Assembly (NCBI RefSeq): GCF_002104455.1
Contig: NZ_NBOC01000001.1
Span: 372,001 to 436,000, forward strand
Reading direction: 5' to 3'
DNA: 64,000 bases
From: Colwellia chukchiensis
GTDB lineage: Bacteria > Pseudomonadota > Gammaproteobacteria > Enterobacterales > Alteromonadaceae
In this document: positions 17,809-27,634 of the stretch, piece by piece
Layout of the letters: every line of letters starts with the position of its first letter
How positions within the stretch are numbered: the stretch's first letter is position 1
Made by a program: the position numbers and the translations under genes
Notes under the pieces: generated by a model
The model's input: the letters and a program-made list of their open reading frames with translations, nothing else
The model's database searches: none
Told to the model about the DNA's origin: nothing

Positions 17809-18336
17809 GTGAATTATTTTCAACTATTTGGTTTAGAAGCAGAATTTAATATAGATTTAACTAAACTATCAACGCTTTATCAAACATTACAAAAACAAGT
17901 GCATCCAGATCGATATGCGCATGGCTCCAATCAAGAGCAAATGTTGGCGGTCAAAAAATCAACCTTGATTAATGACGCTTATCAAACCTTAAAAAAACCA
18001 CTTGAGCGCGCGCAATATTTATTAGCATTGCGGGGCGTTGAAATGCCAAGTGAACAAGCGTCTTTTGGTGATGTCAGCTTTTTAATGCGGCAAATGGAGT
18101 TGCGCGAAATGCTTGATGATGTCAAACAAGCTGATGATGTTGACGCAGCGGTGCAAGCTGCTGCTGAAGCACTTGATAGTGAATACCAACAGCTGTTTAA
18201 TCAAGTTCAAGTCCAATTGGCTGAGAATACGCCAGAATCCAACAACTTAGCCTGTGAAAACGTTAGAAAGCTGAAGTTTTATCAAAAGCTCAATATTGAA
18301 CTTGATAAGCTTGAAGAGCAATTACTAGCAGACTAA
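17809..18336 (+). CDS. hscB: J-domain co-chaperone HscB
   Basis: Co-chaperone that brings IscU to HscA and stimulates its ATPase. The 175-residue protein begins with a J domain containing HPD (32-34) and ends with the helical IscU-binding domain. The start is GTG, with GAGTTG-like purines upstream. A 95-base gap separates it from hscA, the longest spacing inside the operon. Confidence 0.94.
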   Translation: MNYFQLFGLEAEFNIDLTKLSTLYQTLQKQVHPDRYAHGSNQEQMLAVKKSTLINDAYQTLKKPLERAQYLLALRGVEMPSEQASFGDVSFLMRQMELREMLDDVKQADDVDAAVQAAAEALDSEYQQLFNQVQVQLAENTPESNNLACENVRKLKFYQKLNIELDKLEEQLLAD

Positions 18337-18431
18337 GCGTTTAAAAATTGAAGGCAATGATAATATAAGCGCGATAAATTCAAGCTTAAATTATTAACAA
18401 CCGTAAAACTACTACCTAACGAGCTTTTACA

Positions 18432-20294
18432 ATGGCACTATTACAAATAGCAGAACCCGGTCAAAGTACCGTACCTCATGAGCACAGATTGGCTGCAGGC
18501 ATAGATCTAGGCACAACAAATTCCATTATTGCTAGCGTAAAAAGTGGCTTAGCTGAAACCATTGTTGACGCTAATGGCAATGACATTCTTCCTTCTGTTG
18601 TTAGTTATCAAGCGGATGAAATTCTCGTTGGCCAGGCGGCACAAGCCCATGCCGTTACTGATCCTGAAAATACCATAGTGTCGGCTAAACGCCTGATAGG
18701 CCGCTCTAAAGCTGATATTGAGCGCAACTACTCATCTTTGCCTTACACTTTTACTGGTGATGATAGTCATCCATCTATTGCCACACGCAACGGTGCGATT
18801 AATCCAGTCCAGGTATCTTCAGAAATATTAAAAAGCTTAGTTAAGCGCGCAGAGCTATCCTTAGGTGGTGAGCTAACAGGTGTAGTGATCACAGTGCCAG
18901 CCTACTTTGACGATGCTCAGCGCCATAGTACCAAAGACGCTGCTAAATTAGCAGGCGTGAATGTATTACGCTTACTCAATGAGCCAACTGCTGCCGCGGT
19001 AGCTTACGGGTTAGACAGTGGTCAAGAAGGCGTGGTTGCCGTTTACGATTTAGGTGGTGGTACCTTTGATATTTCAATCCTACGCTTAAACAAAGGCGTA
19101 TTTGAGGTATTAGCTACAGGCGGCGATTCAGCGCTTGGTGGGGATGACTTTGATAGTGTTATTGTTGATCATTTAATTAGCCAAGCCAATTTAACACGTC
19201 CTTTATCCACCTCGATGGAACGGCAATTAACGCAGCAAGCACGCTCGGCAAAAGAACAGCTGACCTTTAGCGACAGCGTCGATATTTCGCTTACGCTAAG
19301 CAAGGATGATTCTTGGTCAGGGCAGCTAACTCGCCAAGAGTTTGAGCAGCTTATCGCGCCGCTAGTGAAGAAAACATTACGTGCTTGTCGTCGAGCAGTA
19401 AAAGACGCTGAACTCGTTATTGATGATGTTATTGAAGTGGTGATGGTGGGTGGGTCAACCCGCGTTCCATTAGTGCGTGAAGAAGTCGGTAACTTTTTTA
19501 AACGACAGCCATTGACCTCAATCGACCCTGATAAAGTTGTGGCGATTGGTGCGGCGATACAAGCCGATATTTTGGCGGGTAATAAGCCAGATAGCGATAT
19601 GTTACTGTTGGACGTAATTCCCTTATCACTTGGGCTAGAAACTATGGGCGGCTTAGTAGAAAAAGTGATAGCGCGTAACACCACGATACCTGTGGCGAAA
19701 GCACAAGAATTCACTACCTTTAAAGATGGTCAAACCGCGATGGCGGTGCATGTATTGCAAGGTGAACGTGAGTTGGTTGCTGATTGTCGCTCATTAGCCC
19801 GCTTTGAATTACGCGGTATACCTGCGATGACTGCCGGTGCTGCCCATATTCGTGTGACTTTTAAAGTTGATGCTGACGGTTTGTTAGAAGTCTCAGCCAT
19901 GGAAAAATCTACTGGCGTCGAAGCGAGCATCACAGTAAAACCAAGCTTTGGCTTAGAAGCGGATGAAATTACCAACATGCTTAAAGATTCTATGGCTAAC
20001 GCAGAACAAGATATGCAAGCCAGAATGCTAAAAGAGCAACAGGTAGAAGCCGCACGCGTGATCGAGTCAATACAAGCCGCGCTTGCCCACGACAGCGCTT
20101 TACTTAATGAAGCTGAAATTAATGAAATTAATCAAGCCATTACTGCCTTAGCAGCCATTAGTCAAACCGGTAGTGCCGATGACATTGAATCGGCCCTAGA
20201 TAACTTAAATAATAGCACTGCCTTATTTGCTGAACGGAGAATGGATTCCTCTATTAAAACAGCACTTTCTGGCCATTCTGTAGACGAGGTTTAA
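18432..20294 (+). CDS. hscA: Hsp70-type chaperone HscA
   Basis: Specialised Hsp70 that drives cluster release from IscU. The 620-residue protein has an N-terminal ATPase domain with [30 protein letters not shown] and [15 protein letters not shown], and a C-terminal substrate-binding domain. The short linker [19 protein letters not shown] is typical of HscA. fdx starts four bases after the stop. Confidence 0.96.
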   Translation: MALLQIAEPGQSTVPHEHRLAAGIDLGTTNSIIASVKSGLAETIVDANGNDILPSVVSYQADEILVGQAAQAHAVTDPENTIVSAKRLIGRSKADIERNYSSLPYTFTGDDSHPSIATRNGAINPVQVSSEILKSLVKRAELSLGGELTGVVITVPAYFDDAQRHSTKDAAKLAGVNVLRLLNEPTAAAVAYGLDSGQEGVVAVYDLGGGTFDISILRLNKGVFEVLATGGDSALGGDDFDSVIVDHLISQANLTRPLSTSMERQLTQQARSAKEQLTFSDSVDISLTLSKDDSWSGQLTRQEFEQLIAPLVKKTLRACRRAVKDAELVIDDVIEVVMVGGSTRVPLVREEVGNFFKRQPLTSIDPDKVVAIGAAIQADILAGNKPDSDMLLLDVIPLSLGLETMGGLVEKVIARNTTIPVAKAQEFTTFKDGQTAMAVHVLQGERELVADCRSLARFELRGIPAMTAGAAHIRVTFKVDADGLLEVSAMEKSTGVEASITVKPSFGLEADEITNMLKDSMANAEQDMQARMLKEQQVEAARVIESIQAALAHDSALLNEAEINEINQAITALAAISQTGSADDIESALDNLNNSTALFAERRMDSSIKTALSGHSVDEV

Positions 20295-20298
20295 TTAG

Positions 20299-20637
20299 AT
20301 GCCACAAATTATATTTTTACCCAATGAAGAACTTTGTCCTGATGGGGCGGTTGTTCAAGCTGAAAAAGGCGAAAGCGTATTAGACGTGGCCTTAAAAAAC
20401 GATATTGGCGTTGAGCATGCCTGTGAAAAAGTTTGCGCTTGTACCACCTGCCATATGATCATAAGAGAAGGCTTTGATTCTATTGCTGAAAGTGATGAGC
20501 TTGAAGATGATATGTTAGATAAAGCTTGGGGGTTAGAGCCTGAGTCTCGTCTTAGTTGCCAAGCCTTAGTGGGTGATGAAGACCTAGTGGTAGAAATTCC
20601 CAAATATACGGTCAATATGGTGTCTGAAAATCACTAG
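20299..20637 (+). CDS. fdx: ISC-type [2Fe-2S] ferredoxin
   Basis: Adrenodoxin-type ferredoxin that supplies electrons for cluster assembly. The 112-residue protein has the cluster cysteines C42, C48, C51 and C87, with an extra cysteine at position 46 also found in E. coli Fdx. It is the last gene of the operon here; no iscX follows, because the terminator comes 27 bases after the stop. Confidence 0.96.
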   Translation: MPQIIFLPNEELCPDGAVVQAEKGESVLDVALKNDIGVEHACEKVCACTTCHMIIREGFDSIAESDELEDDMLDKAWGLEPESRLSCQALVGDEDLVVEIPKYTVNMVSENH

Positions 20638-20663
20638 CTGATTCAATACACTTACATATAAGA

Positions 20664-20699
20664 TAAAGGGTAGTAACAGAGATGTTATTGCCTTTTTTT
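20664..20699 (+). terminator. Terminator of the isc operon
   Basis: AAAGGGTAGTAACA and TGTTATTGCCTTT pair imperfectly around a GAGA loop, followed by seven T residues. Confidence 0.78.
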
Positions 20700-21093
20700 G
20701 TTTTAAGTGGTTGAGGCTGAAATGCCTATCGTATATTCATCATAGGATAAACTGAAAATTATCAGTAAAATCAACGAAGTAAAAAAAACAGTTTTCAACT
20801 AATTCTCAATCTATTGATTTATAACGTTTAATTTCTTTAGGCGAAACTCTGGTCAACATTCACCCTAAAAACAATGTGACACGATGTTGATCAAAATTGT
20901 ATTAAGGGAGCACGATGACTCTTTAATAAAGCATGGCAACCATGTCCATTTTAAAGGTCATTTGATCACAGCGATGTTATCACCCTTTTTTATGCTTGAA
21001 TTTGTCAACTCTTAAAGTAAATTACTATTAACGTCAGCTACGTTTAAAGGCATTAGCGCATGATTAATAATCTTGTTGCTGTGTATTAGCCTA
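20700..21093. other. Intergenic region between fdx and a cyclase gene
   Basis: About 390 AT-rich bases between convergent genes. No gene, repeat or clear second terminator was seen. Confidence 0.6.
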
Positions 21094-22050
21094 TTACCTA
21101 TTGCACTTATTTTTGTACATGGCTTTATCGGCGTCATTAAGTAGATGTTCGATATCAGCATGCGCGTTTTCATCGTAAGTGACGACACCGCAGGCAAAAG
21201 ATATTTGATAGGGAATATTGAGTTGTTTACTGACGGAAATTAAATTATTAGCAAAGCGCTTGATGACTCTTTTCGCGGTTTCTATATGGGTGTTGGTCAG
21301 CAAAACCACAAACTCATCGCCGCCTATTCTGGCGCAGATATCAGACATTCGGTAGGTCTTTTTCATTTCTTGTGCAAATACTTTCAATACCTGATCGCCA
21401 ACCCTGTGACCGTAATTGTCATTTAAAGTTTTAAAGTTGTTAAGATCAAAGTAGGCTAAATGGCAGTGTTTATTTTGTCTTGCCGCTAACTCAATGCAGT
21501 GTTGACTGACCCGCTTAAAACCGCGGCGATTAGTTATACTGGTTAATTCATCTATGGTAGCTAACTGCAAGGAAGTAAATTCATTGCTAACCAATGCTGC
21601 CATGTCAGTGAGCGAAGCGATGTCTTGTTTATTTAACCTTCTTGCTTTGGTATCTATGATGCAAAGGGTGCCAATATTTTCGCCACTAGGGGAGGTAATA
21701 GGTTGCCCGGCATAAAACCGGATCTTGGGGGCCTGGGTGACGAGCGGGTTGTCATAAAAACGCTGATCTTTTAAGGCGTCCTCAACAATAAAGGTTTCAT
21801 TCGTATGGATGGCATGGCCACAAAAAGATATATCTCTACTGGTTTCTCTGGCATTTAAGCCATTGGCGGACTTAAACCACTGTCGGTCTTTATCCACCAA
21901 ACTGACTAAAGCGATAGGAACATTAAATAATTTTTTTGCTAAGCGAGTTATACGATCAAAACGCTCTTCAGGCTCGGTATCTAAAATCCGCAAAGAGTGC
22001 AAAGAGGCTAATCGACATTCTTCATTTTGTGGTGACACAGGTGCCAACAT
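21094..22050 (-). CDS. GAF-GGDEF diguanylate cyclase
   Basis: Cytoplasmic sensor of 318 residues that probably makes cyclic di-GMP. An N-terminal GAF domain (about 20-160) includes the frequently seen DRQWFKS and FCGHAI motifs of this GAF subgroup. The C-terminal cyclase domain has an intact GGDEF (243-247). An RxxD product-inhibition site, RMSD (234-237), sits exactly five residues before it. There is no membrane segment. The signal sensed by the GAF domain is unknown. It is a single gene with no operon partner. Confidence 0.9.
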   Translation of the reverse strand: MLAPVSPQNEECRLASLHSLRILDTEPEERFDRITRLAKKLFNVPIALVSLVDKDRQWFKSANGLNARETSRDISFCGHAIHTNETFIVEDALKDQRFYDNPLVTQAPKIRFYAGQPITSPSGENIGTLCIIDTKARRLNKQDIASLTDMAALVSNEFTSLQLATIDELTSITNRRGFKRVSQHCIELAARQNKHCHLAYFDLNNFKTLNDNYGHRVGDQVLKVFAQEMKKTYRMSDICARIGGDEFVVLLTNTHIETAKRVIKRFANNLISVSKQLNIPYQISFACGVVTYDENAHADIEHLLNDADKAMYKNKCNR

Positions 22051-22260
22051 TTTTTGCTACGCAGCATGAAAACCATCTCATAAGTATAGCGTTATTTAAC
22101 TATTTAGAAATTATATCTGAGATTTTTTTTATGACCGATATGTAGGCGCAAGCTGCTAGCACGCGTTACTAGAGTAAGCCGCTTAACTGACCTAAGCGGC
22201 TAGGTAATTTCGCTTGAACAGCTTGATAAAATAATGGGCAATTAAACAATTGATTTTTAT

Positions 22261-22287
22261 AAAAAAGCCAACATTAGCTGTTGGCTT
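22261..22287 (-). terminator. Terminator of the mlaC-like gene
   Basis: AAGCCAACA (22265-22273) and TGTTGGCTT (22279-22287) form a perfect stem that leads into T residues on the minus strand. Confidence 0.85.
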
Positions 22288-22308
22288 AGTGCTATGCGTA
22301 AGCGATAT

Positions 22309-22923
22309 TTACTTGCTAATAGATGCCAGCTCTAACGTTACTTGATCTAAACCAAAAGAGGCTATTTTGCGATTGAACTCCGCCTGTTTGCTGCTAATTA
22401 ATGAAATACCTTCGACCACCATATCGTAAGCACGCCATTGTTGAGTATTTCGGTCTTTACGCATTTGAAAGGTAATTCTGATATCAGGGCGGTTATTATC
22501 TACAATTTTGATATTTACCGAGGCGGCTCTAGCGTTAGCTGCTAATGGTGATGCGGGCTCGTAAATCACCTTTTGATTTGTATATTGAGTTAGGGCATTT
22601 GCGTAAGTGCGTACTAAATAAGAGCGCATAGCGTTGACGAAGTTAACGCGCTGCTCTTGTGACGTGCTTCTTAAATGACGACCTAAAATTTTAAAAGCCG
22701 CGTATTGATGATCCACCGAAGGCATCAACTCTTCTTCGACAATATCTCGCATCAGCTCTGGAAACTTTTGCAAGGCGTCTTGGTTACTGGCAATGCGAGC
22801 GAATAGGCTGTTACCCGCACTTTCAATGACTTGTTGCGGTGTGTCTGTTGCTGGAGTGGCTGTGGTGACATTGCTTTGCATCATGCTAAATAGCATCACT
22901 AACAGTATGATGAGGTTTTTCAT
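22309..22923 (-). CDS. MlaC-like periplasmic phospholipid-binding protein
   Basis: A 204-residue secreted protein of the MlaC/Ttg2D family, which carries phospholipids between the outer-membrane MlaA complex and the inner-membrane MlaFEDB transporter. A signal peptide covers about residues 1-23 (MKNLIILLVMLFSMMQSNVTTA). The C-terminus (YDMVVEGISLISSKQAEFNRKI) matches the conserved MlaC end. No mlaFEDB genes are adjacent, so this is either a second, unlinked copy or a relocated mlaC. The gene has its own terminator. Confidence 0.82.
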   Translation of the reverse strand: MKNLIILLVMLFSMMQSNVTTATPATDTPQQVIESAGNSLFARIASNQDALQKFPELMRDIVEEELMPSVDHQYAAFKILGRHLRSTSQEQRVNFVNAMRSYLVRTYANALTQYTNQKVIYEPASPLAANARAASVNIKIVDNNRPDIRITFQMRKDRNTQQWRAYDMVVEGISLISSKQAEFNRKIASFGLDQVTLELASISK

Positions 22924-23074
22924 GTTGGTCCCTAAACGCTGGCGAATGAAGTTAAAGTAAAGCTAATTAATGTCGCGCATTATACATACCGACCATGCGG
23001 TCTGTAAATACTTTTTACTGCTAAGTCAGAGCTTAAAGTGTTAAGAAATGTTAACTTGGTGGTTATCGGTGCGG

Positions 23075-23659
23075 TTAGCGTTTTAGCTGTCTAATATAAC
23101 GACAGAGTTCTTTGATGACTTTGTCAAACAACTCTTTATTTAATGAGCTTTTGCTCAAACTTGACGAGCCATGAAAAGTGGCAACGATAAAATAAGCCAC
23201 TTGACTAAAATCAAGACCCGGCTGAAGCTGATGACTAACCCGTGCTAAATTAGTGGCGATCAGCAGGTTTAATTGCTGCTGCATGGCAAGAATACGAATG
23301 CGAAAGCCTTCGTCAATCGCTGACATTTCTTGGCACAAATTGTTTAATGGACAACCGCAAACAATTTCATCACAACTCATATTTTTCGACATAGCGCTGA
23401 AAAAATCACAAAGCCCTGCTATGGGGTCTTCAGCTTCTACTGGAGGTTGCCATAAGGCAATAAATGCAGGGGCGTATACTTCTTCAAATACCGCATAACC
23501 TAACTCCAGTTTATTGGTAAAATGATGGTATAACGCGCCTTTAGAGATGTCACAGCGCGCCAAAATGCAAGATAAACTAGTGGCAGTAAAGCCATTTTTG
23601 TGAATTTCATCGGCGCTAACGGTGAGTATTTTTTGCCGCGTTAACTCTGCATCTCTCAT
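23075..23659 (-). CDS. TetR-family transcriptional regulator
   Basis: A 194-residue TetR regulator. The N-terminal helix-turn-helix is clear (TATSLSCILARCDISKGALYHHF). The ligand domain contains CGCPLNNLCQEMS, a cysteine-containing motif recurrent in a TetR subgroup that includes several electrophile- or drug-responsive repressors. A perfect 20-bp palindromic operator lies 40 bases upstream of the start. No intact target gene stands next to it, so it may regulate itself or distant genes. Confidence 0.87.
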   Translation of the reverse strand: MRDAELTRQKILTVSADEIHKNGFTATSLSCILARCDISKGALYHHFTNKLELGYAVFEEVYAPAFIALWQPPVEAEDPIAGLCDFFSAMSKNMSCDEIVCGCPLNNLCQEMSAIDEGFRIRILAMQQQLNLLIATNLARVSHQLQPGLDFSQVAYFIVATFHGSSSLSKSSLNKELFDKVIKELCRYIRQLKR

Positions 23660-23699
23660 TTGAATATGTTACCCCCTTTGACCATATATGCCTTAGTCT

Positions 23700-23719
23700 A
23701 ACCGACCGACAGGTCGGTT
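23700..23719. promoter_or_regulatory. Palindromic operator upstream of tetR
   Basis: AACCGACC (23700-23707) and GGTCGGTT (23712-23719) are a perfect inverted repeat around GACA. GC-rich against an AT-rich background, it is a typical TetR-type operator placed where the tetR promoter should be. Confidence 0.75.
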
Positions 23720-23927
23720 GCCAAGACTATTACAGTAACAGAGTGTAACATTGTTGGCCAATGCCAAAGCGCACAAGTGTGTACTGATTAGCACGCTAAC
23801 TTAGGGTTGCTCTGCTAAATACTGCTCATCAAACGCGAGCCAAGCGGCAGTAAGCGCTGCCAGTGCGGAATAAAATCTCCCCGCATCATGTTGCTATAAT
23901 GCTGATTTATTAACGGCTAACGAGCAA

Positions 23928-24125
23928 GTGCAGTTATTACACAAACTCAAAGGCGCAGCGATTGGTCTTGGTTTGCGTGCGTTGCATCAGCTTTGCCAAG
24001 ACTTAGAGCTATCAGCAAAATTGCGGCCGCTCTCAGATGAGCAATTACGGCAATTAAGCCAGAGTATCGCTAGCGCGGCAACCGCGTTGCAACAATTTAT
24101 CCAACAATTAACCGACTCAGCGTAA
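23928..24125 (+). pseudogene. Hpt-domain-like fragment
   Basis: The frame encodes 65 residues starting QLLHKLKGAAIGLGLRALHQ, which resembles the helix of a histidine phosphotransfer domain with the phospho-accepting His in HKLKGAA. A complete Hpt domain would need about 40 more residues before this point, and the frame is broken at a TAA at 23871. There is no kinase or receiver domain nearby. It is probably the leftover 3' end of a hybrid sensor kinase or Hpt gene. A short functional protein from the GTG at 23928 is less likely. Confidence 0.4.
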
Positions 24126-24171
24126 ACTCAACAGTAAAACAGACGGTATATAGGCGCTTATAGCACCAGTT

Positions 24172-25482
24172 TTAAGCCATTGTTACTAGCTTACCAATAG
24201 GCTCGTCTAACGAGCTAGGCGGCATGGTAAACCATTGTGGCCCGTTTTCTGTTAGGTAAATGCAATCTTCTAAACGGACACCAAACTCGCCTGGCAGATA
24301 AATACCTGGCTCATTAGAAAAACACATGCTTGGTTTTAAAAGTTCAGTTTCACCATGAACAAAATTAACACTTTCGTGTCCTTCCATGCCGATGCCATGA
24401 CCGGTACGGTGTGAAAGCCCTGGTAGCTGGTAGCCCGGGCCAAAGCCTTGGCCTTGGTAAAATTTACGCACGGCATCATCAACACGGCCGGCTTGGCTGC
24501 CTAATTTTGCTGCTGCAAAGGCGATATTTTGCCCTTGTCGCACCGTTTGCCAAACGTCGCGCTGGCGCTTAGTTGGCTCACCAAAGACAAAGGTGCGGCT
24601 TATATCTGATTGATAGCCATGGACATTACAGCCGCAATCCATCAACACAATTGAGCCTTCTTTTAGCGCTAGCTGCTGTTTAGTGCCATGCGGGTAGGCA
24701 CTGGCTTGATCAAAAAGCGCCATATTCCAAACACCTTTGCCACCTAATTGCGTTTGCGCTTGCTGCATTAACGATTTGACCTCGCCTTGGCTCATGCCAA
24801 CTTCTAGCTTTGACCAAACATCAGCGTAGGCTAGCAAAGTTATTTCGTTTGCTTTGTGCATCAGTGTCAGCTCATGTTGGCTTTTATACATGCGACAGCC
24901 CCTTGTTACGGGCTCAGCACTGACATGAGTCATATCACTTAGCTCTGCCATGACACCGCTGAGCACAAAATAACGCACCGAGTTTTCAAAGGCGATTTTC
25001 CCTTGCGTTAACTTAGCATCGGCTAATATTTGCTTAATTAATACAAATGGGCTTTCATGCTCTTGCCAAACCCGAATGTCTTCACCTACCGCTAGGCTCT
25101 CTCGCACACTCGGCTCTTCAAAAAATGGACAAACCACTGCAACCTTACCTTCACGGGGGATGATCACTGCGGTTAATCGCTCACTGCGCCACCACTGTAC
25201 GCCAGAAAAGTAGTCCATCGCTGCCCCTGGCTCGAGGATCAGCGCGGCAATATCAAGTTGTTGCATTAATTTTTGCGCTTTGGCTATGCGTTGGTATCGC
25301 TCAGCGCTAGTGATTGCTGAAACCGAGCCGGTAATATTTTTAAGGCCAGAAACTTGTGATGTGTTGGCGCTGGCGTTATTACTAGCAGCAAGCGCGCTTG
25401 AGTGAAGGCTAGCGCCAGTTACTGCTAATGTCGCCATACTTGCCGTGCTGGCTTTTAAAAAATTTCTTTTGCTGATGTTCAT
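24172..25482 (-). CDS. Secreted M24-family metallopeptidase (Xaa-Pro peptidase type)
   Basis: A 436-residue protein of the creatinase/aminopeptidase P family. The N-terminus SKRNFLKAS followed by an alanine-rich segment resembles a Tat signal with KR in place of RR. An N-terminal creatinase-like domain precedes the catalytic domain. The five metal ligands are visible: two aspartates in MDCGCNVHGYQSDISRTF, a histidine in RTGHGIGMEGHE, and glutamates in SNEPGIY and VRLEDC. It probably removes residues from proline-containing peptides in the periplasm. It is divergent from ggt, another peptide-degrading gene. Confidence 0.88.
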   Translation of the reverse strand: MNISKRNFLKASTASMATLAVTGASLHSSALAASNNASANTSQVSGLKNITGSVSAITSAERYQRIAKAQKLMQQLDIAALILEPGAAMDYFSGVQWWRSERLTAVIIPREGKVAVVCPFFEEPSVRESLAVGEDIRVWQEHESPFVLIKQILADAKLTQGKIAFENSVRYFVLSGVMAELSDMTHVSAEPVTRGCRMYKSQHELTLMHKANEITLLAYADVWSKLEVGMSQGEVKSLMQQAQTQLGGKGVWNMALFDQASAYPHGTKQQLALKEGSIVLMDCGCNVHGYQSDISRTFVFGEPTKRQRDVWQTVRQGQNIAFAAAKLGSQAGRVDDAVRKFYQGQGFGPGYQLPGLSHRTGHGIGMEGHESVNFVHGETELLKPSMCFSNEPGIYLPGEFGVRLEDCIYLTENGPQWFTMPPSSLDEPIGKLVTMA

Positions 25483-25757
25483 AGGTTTCCTGTTTCCACC
25501 ATGCTAGTTGGCGGCTAAAATTTACGTTTTATTACGCCTTTTTAATTACTTATGCTTGTGTCTTTGCGGGCGTAAGTTATTTTTTGCAACCCTAATACAT
25601 TAAATCAGCTAACGTTAGGTGCTGCAATATTTTCAACTTGATTGTTGATCGGGTGCCGCTTTTCAGCGTAAAAAACGCGGCAGTTAACGTGTTACTTTTG
25701 TAGATTTTTCCTGCACATGCTATCAATAGTAGACGATTAATATAATGAGAAAATTAC

Positions 25758-27506
25758 ATGACAAAAACGCAGGCAAGTAAACTCAGTAAGCTTTCTAAGC
25801 TAGTTATCTTTCTTGGCGGCACATTAATTTTGGCATTTAATGCCAGTGCCGACCGAATCACTGGCGATGTACAGGCAACTCGGTCCGAAGTGATTGCCGC
25901 TAATGGTATGGTGGCAACTAGCCAACCTTTGGCAACGCAAATAGGTTTGCAAATACTTAAAGCGGGCGGCAATGCCATTGATGCCGCGATTGCGGCTAAT
26001 GCTGCTTTGGGGTTAATGGAACCAACGGGTAACGGCATTGGTGGTGATTTGTTTGCCATTATTTGGCATGCAAAAAGTCAAAAGCTTTATGGGCTTAACG
26101 CGAGTGGTCGCTCACCTCAATCATTAACCTTCGCCAAATTAAAAACAGAGCTTGCGGCATTAAAGCGTGATGATATCCCGCCCTACGGCATGTTACCGAT
26201 TTCGGTACCAGGTACTGTCGATGGTTGGTTTGAAATGCATGATAAATTTGGTCATATGGCGATGAAAGAATTACTCGCCCCAGCGATTGATTATGCCAAC
26301 AATGGCTTTCCCGTCAGTGAGCTGATTGCTTATTATTGGCAGCGCAGTGTGCCGCGACTTTCGGTACAAGTGGGTAGCTTTAAAGAGACATTTACACTTG
26401 CTGGTAAGGCGCCGCGTAAAGGGCAAATTTTTAAGAATCCAGCACTTGGCAATACGTTATCATTAATTGCTGAGCAAGGTCGTTCGGCTTTCTACCAAGG
26501 TGAAATTGCCGATAAAATTGATGCTTTTATGAAAGCAAACGGCGGTTATATTACCCGCGCTGATTTATCAAGTCATACTTCCACTTGGGTAGAGCCGGTA
26601 TCCACGAATTATCGTGGCTACGACGTATTTGAGTTACCACCGAATGGACAAGGTATTGCAGCGTTGCAAATGCTAAATATATTAGAGTCTTATGACTTAG
26701 CCAAAATGGGTTTTCTGTCTGAGCAAAGTTTGCATGTGATGACAGAAGCAAAAAAGCTTGCCTTTGAAGATCGCGCAAAGTTTTATGCTGATCCGGCGTT
26801 TTATGATGTACCGTTACAGGGCTTATTAGATAAAAGGTACGCGATGGCGCGTAAAAAGCAAATTGGAACGCGCGCGGCGAAGCGGGTTGATGTAGGTAAC
26901 CCAGCTATGTATCAAGGTGATACTATTTATTTAACCACCGCCGACAAAGCGGGTAACATGGTGTCGTTGATCCAAAGCAACTACCGCGGCATGGGCTCAG
27001 GTGTGGTTGTCCCAGGGTTGGGGTTTGTATTTCAAGATCGCGGCCAGCTATTCTCAATGGACGAAAGCCATGCCAATGTTTACCAACCTAATAAGCGTCC
27101 GTTTCATACCATAATTCCGGCGTTTGTCATGAAAGATCAAAAGCCATTTATGAGCTTTGGTTTAATGGGCGGCGCTATGCAGCCGCAAGGACATGTGCAA
27201 ATCATTACCAATATTATTGATTTTGGTATGAACCTACAAGAAGCGGGCGATGCCACGCGTTGGCAACACTATGGCTCAACTGAGCCCACTGAAGCTAACG
27301 GCAAAACTTTAGTAGATGGTGGGCAACTGGTGATTGAGTCCAATATCCCTTACCAAACCGTGCGTGGCTTAATACAGCGCGGTCATAAAGTAGGCTTTGA
27401 TGTTGGCGGTTATGGGGGATATCAAGCCATTATGTGGGATGATAAAGAAAAAGTGTATTATGGCGCGTCTGAATCAAGAAAAGATGGTCAGGCGGCAGGT
27501 TACTAG
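25758..27506 (+). CDS. ggt: Gamma-glutamyltransferase
   Basis: Periplasmic Ntn hydrolase that cleaves gamma-glutamyl bonds such as that of glutathione. The 582-residue precursor has a signal peptide (about 1-31, ending NASA). It should self-cleave before T389 in GDTIYLTTAD to give large and small subunits. GNGIGGDLF (91-99) and QPQGHVQI are family signatures. The stretch TTADKAGNMVSLIQSNYRG follows the nucleophile. The sequence resembles the group of GGT-like proteins that may act as general gamma-glutamyl hydrolases, so substrate range is open. Confidence 0.9.
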   Translation: MTKTQASKLSKLSKLVIFLGGTLILAFNASADRITGDVQATRSEVIAANGMVATSQPLATQIGLQILKAGGNAIDAAIAANAALGLMEPTGNGIGGDLFAIIWHAKSQKLYGLNASGRSPQSLTFAKLKTELAALKRDDIPPYGMLPISVPGTVDGWFEMHDKFGHMAMKELLAPAIDYANNGFPVSELIAYYWQRSVPRLSVQVGSFKETFTLAGKAPRKGQIFKNPALGNTLSLIAEQGRSAFYQGEIADKIDAFMKANGGYITRADLSSHTSTWVEPVSTNYRGYDVFELPPNGQGIAALQMLNILESYDLAKMGFLSEQSLHVMTEAKKLAFEDRAKFYADPAFYDVPLQGLLDKRYAMARKKQIGTRAAKRVDVGNPAMYQGDTIYLTTADKAGNMVSLIQSNYRGMGSGVVVPGLGFVFQDRGQLFSMDESHANVYQPNKRPFHTIIPAFVMKDQKPFMSFGLMGGAMQPQGHVQIITNIIDFGMNLQEAGDATRWQHYGSTEPTEANGKTLVDGGQLVIESNIPYQTVRGLIQRGHKVGFDVGGYGGYQAIMWDDKEKVYYGASESRKDGQAAGY

Positions 27507-27556
27507 ATGTGCGAACTTAGCTTTATCGCTGCTAGTGCTTGAGCAAGGTAGAGCAG

Positions 27557-27583
27557 ATAGCGGTTATAGATTTTAGCCGCTAT
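27557..27583 (+). terminator. Weak hairpin after ggt
   Basis: ATAGCGG (27557-27563) pairs with CCGCTAT (27577-27583) over a 13-base loop. Only a short T stretch follows. Confidence 0.4.
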
Positions 27584-27634
27584 TTAACAATAATTTAGTT
27601 ACCACGAGCAAAAGACAGGTACAGCAGTAAAAGC

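Noticed and set aside
19169-19714. 181-codon minus-strand frame inside hscA
   Set aside because: Antisense to a clear Hsp70 gene; serine/threonine-rich shadow composition and no start signal.
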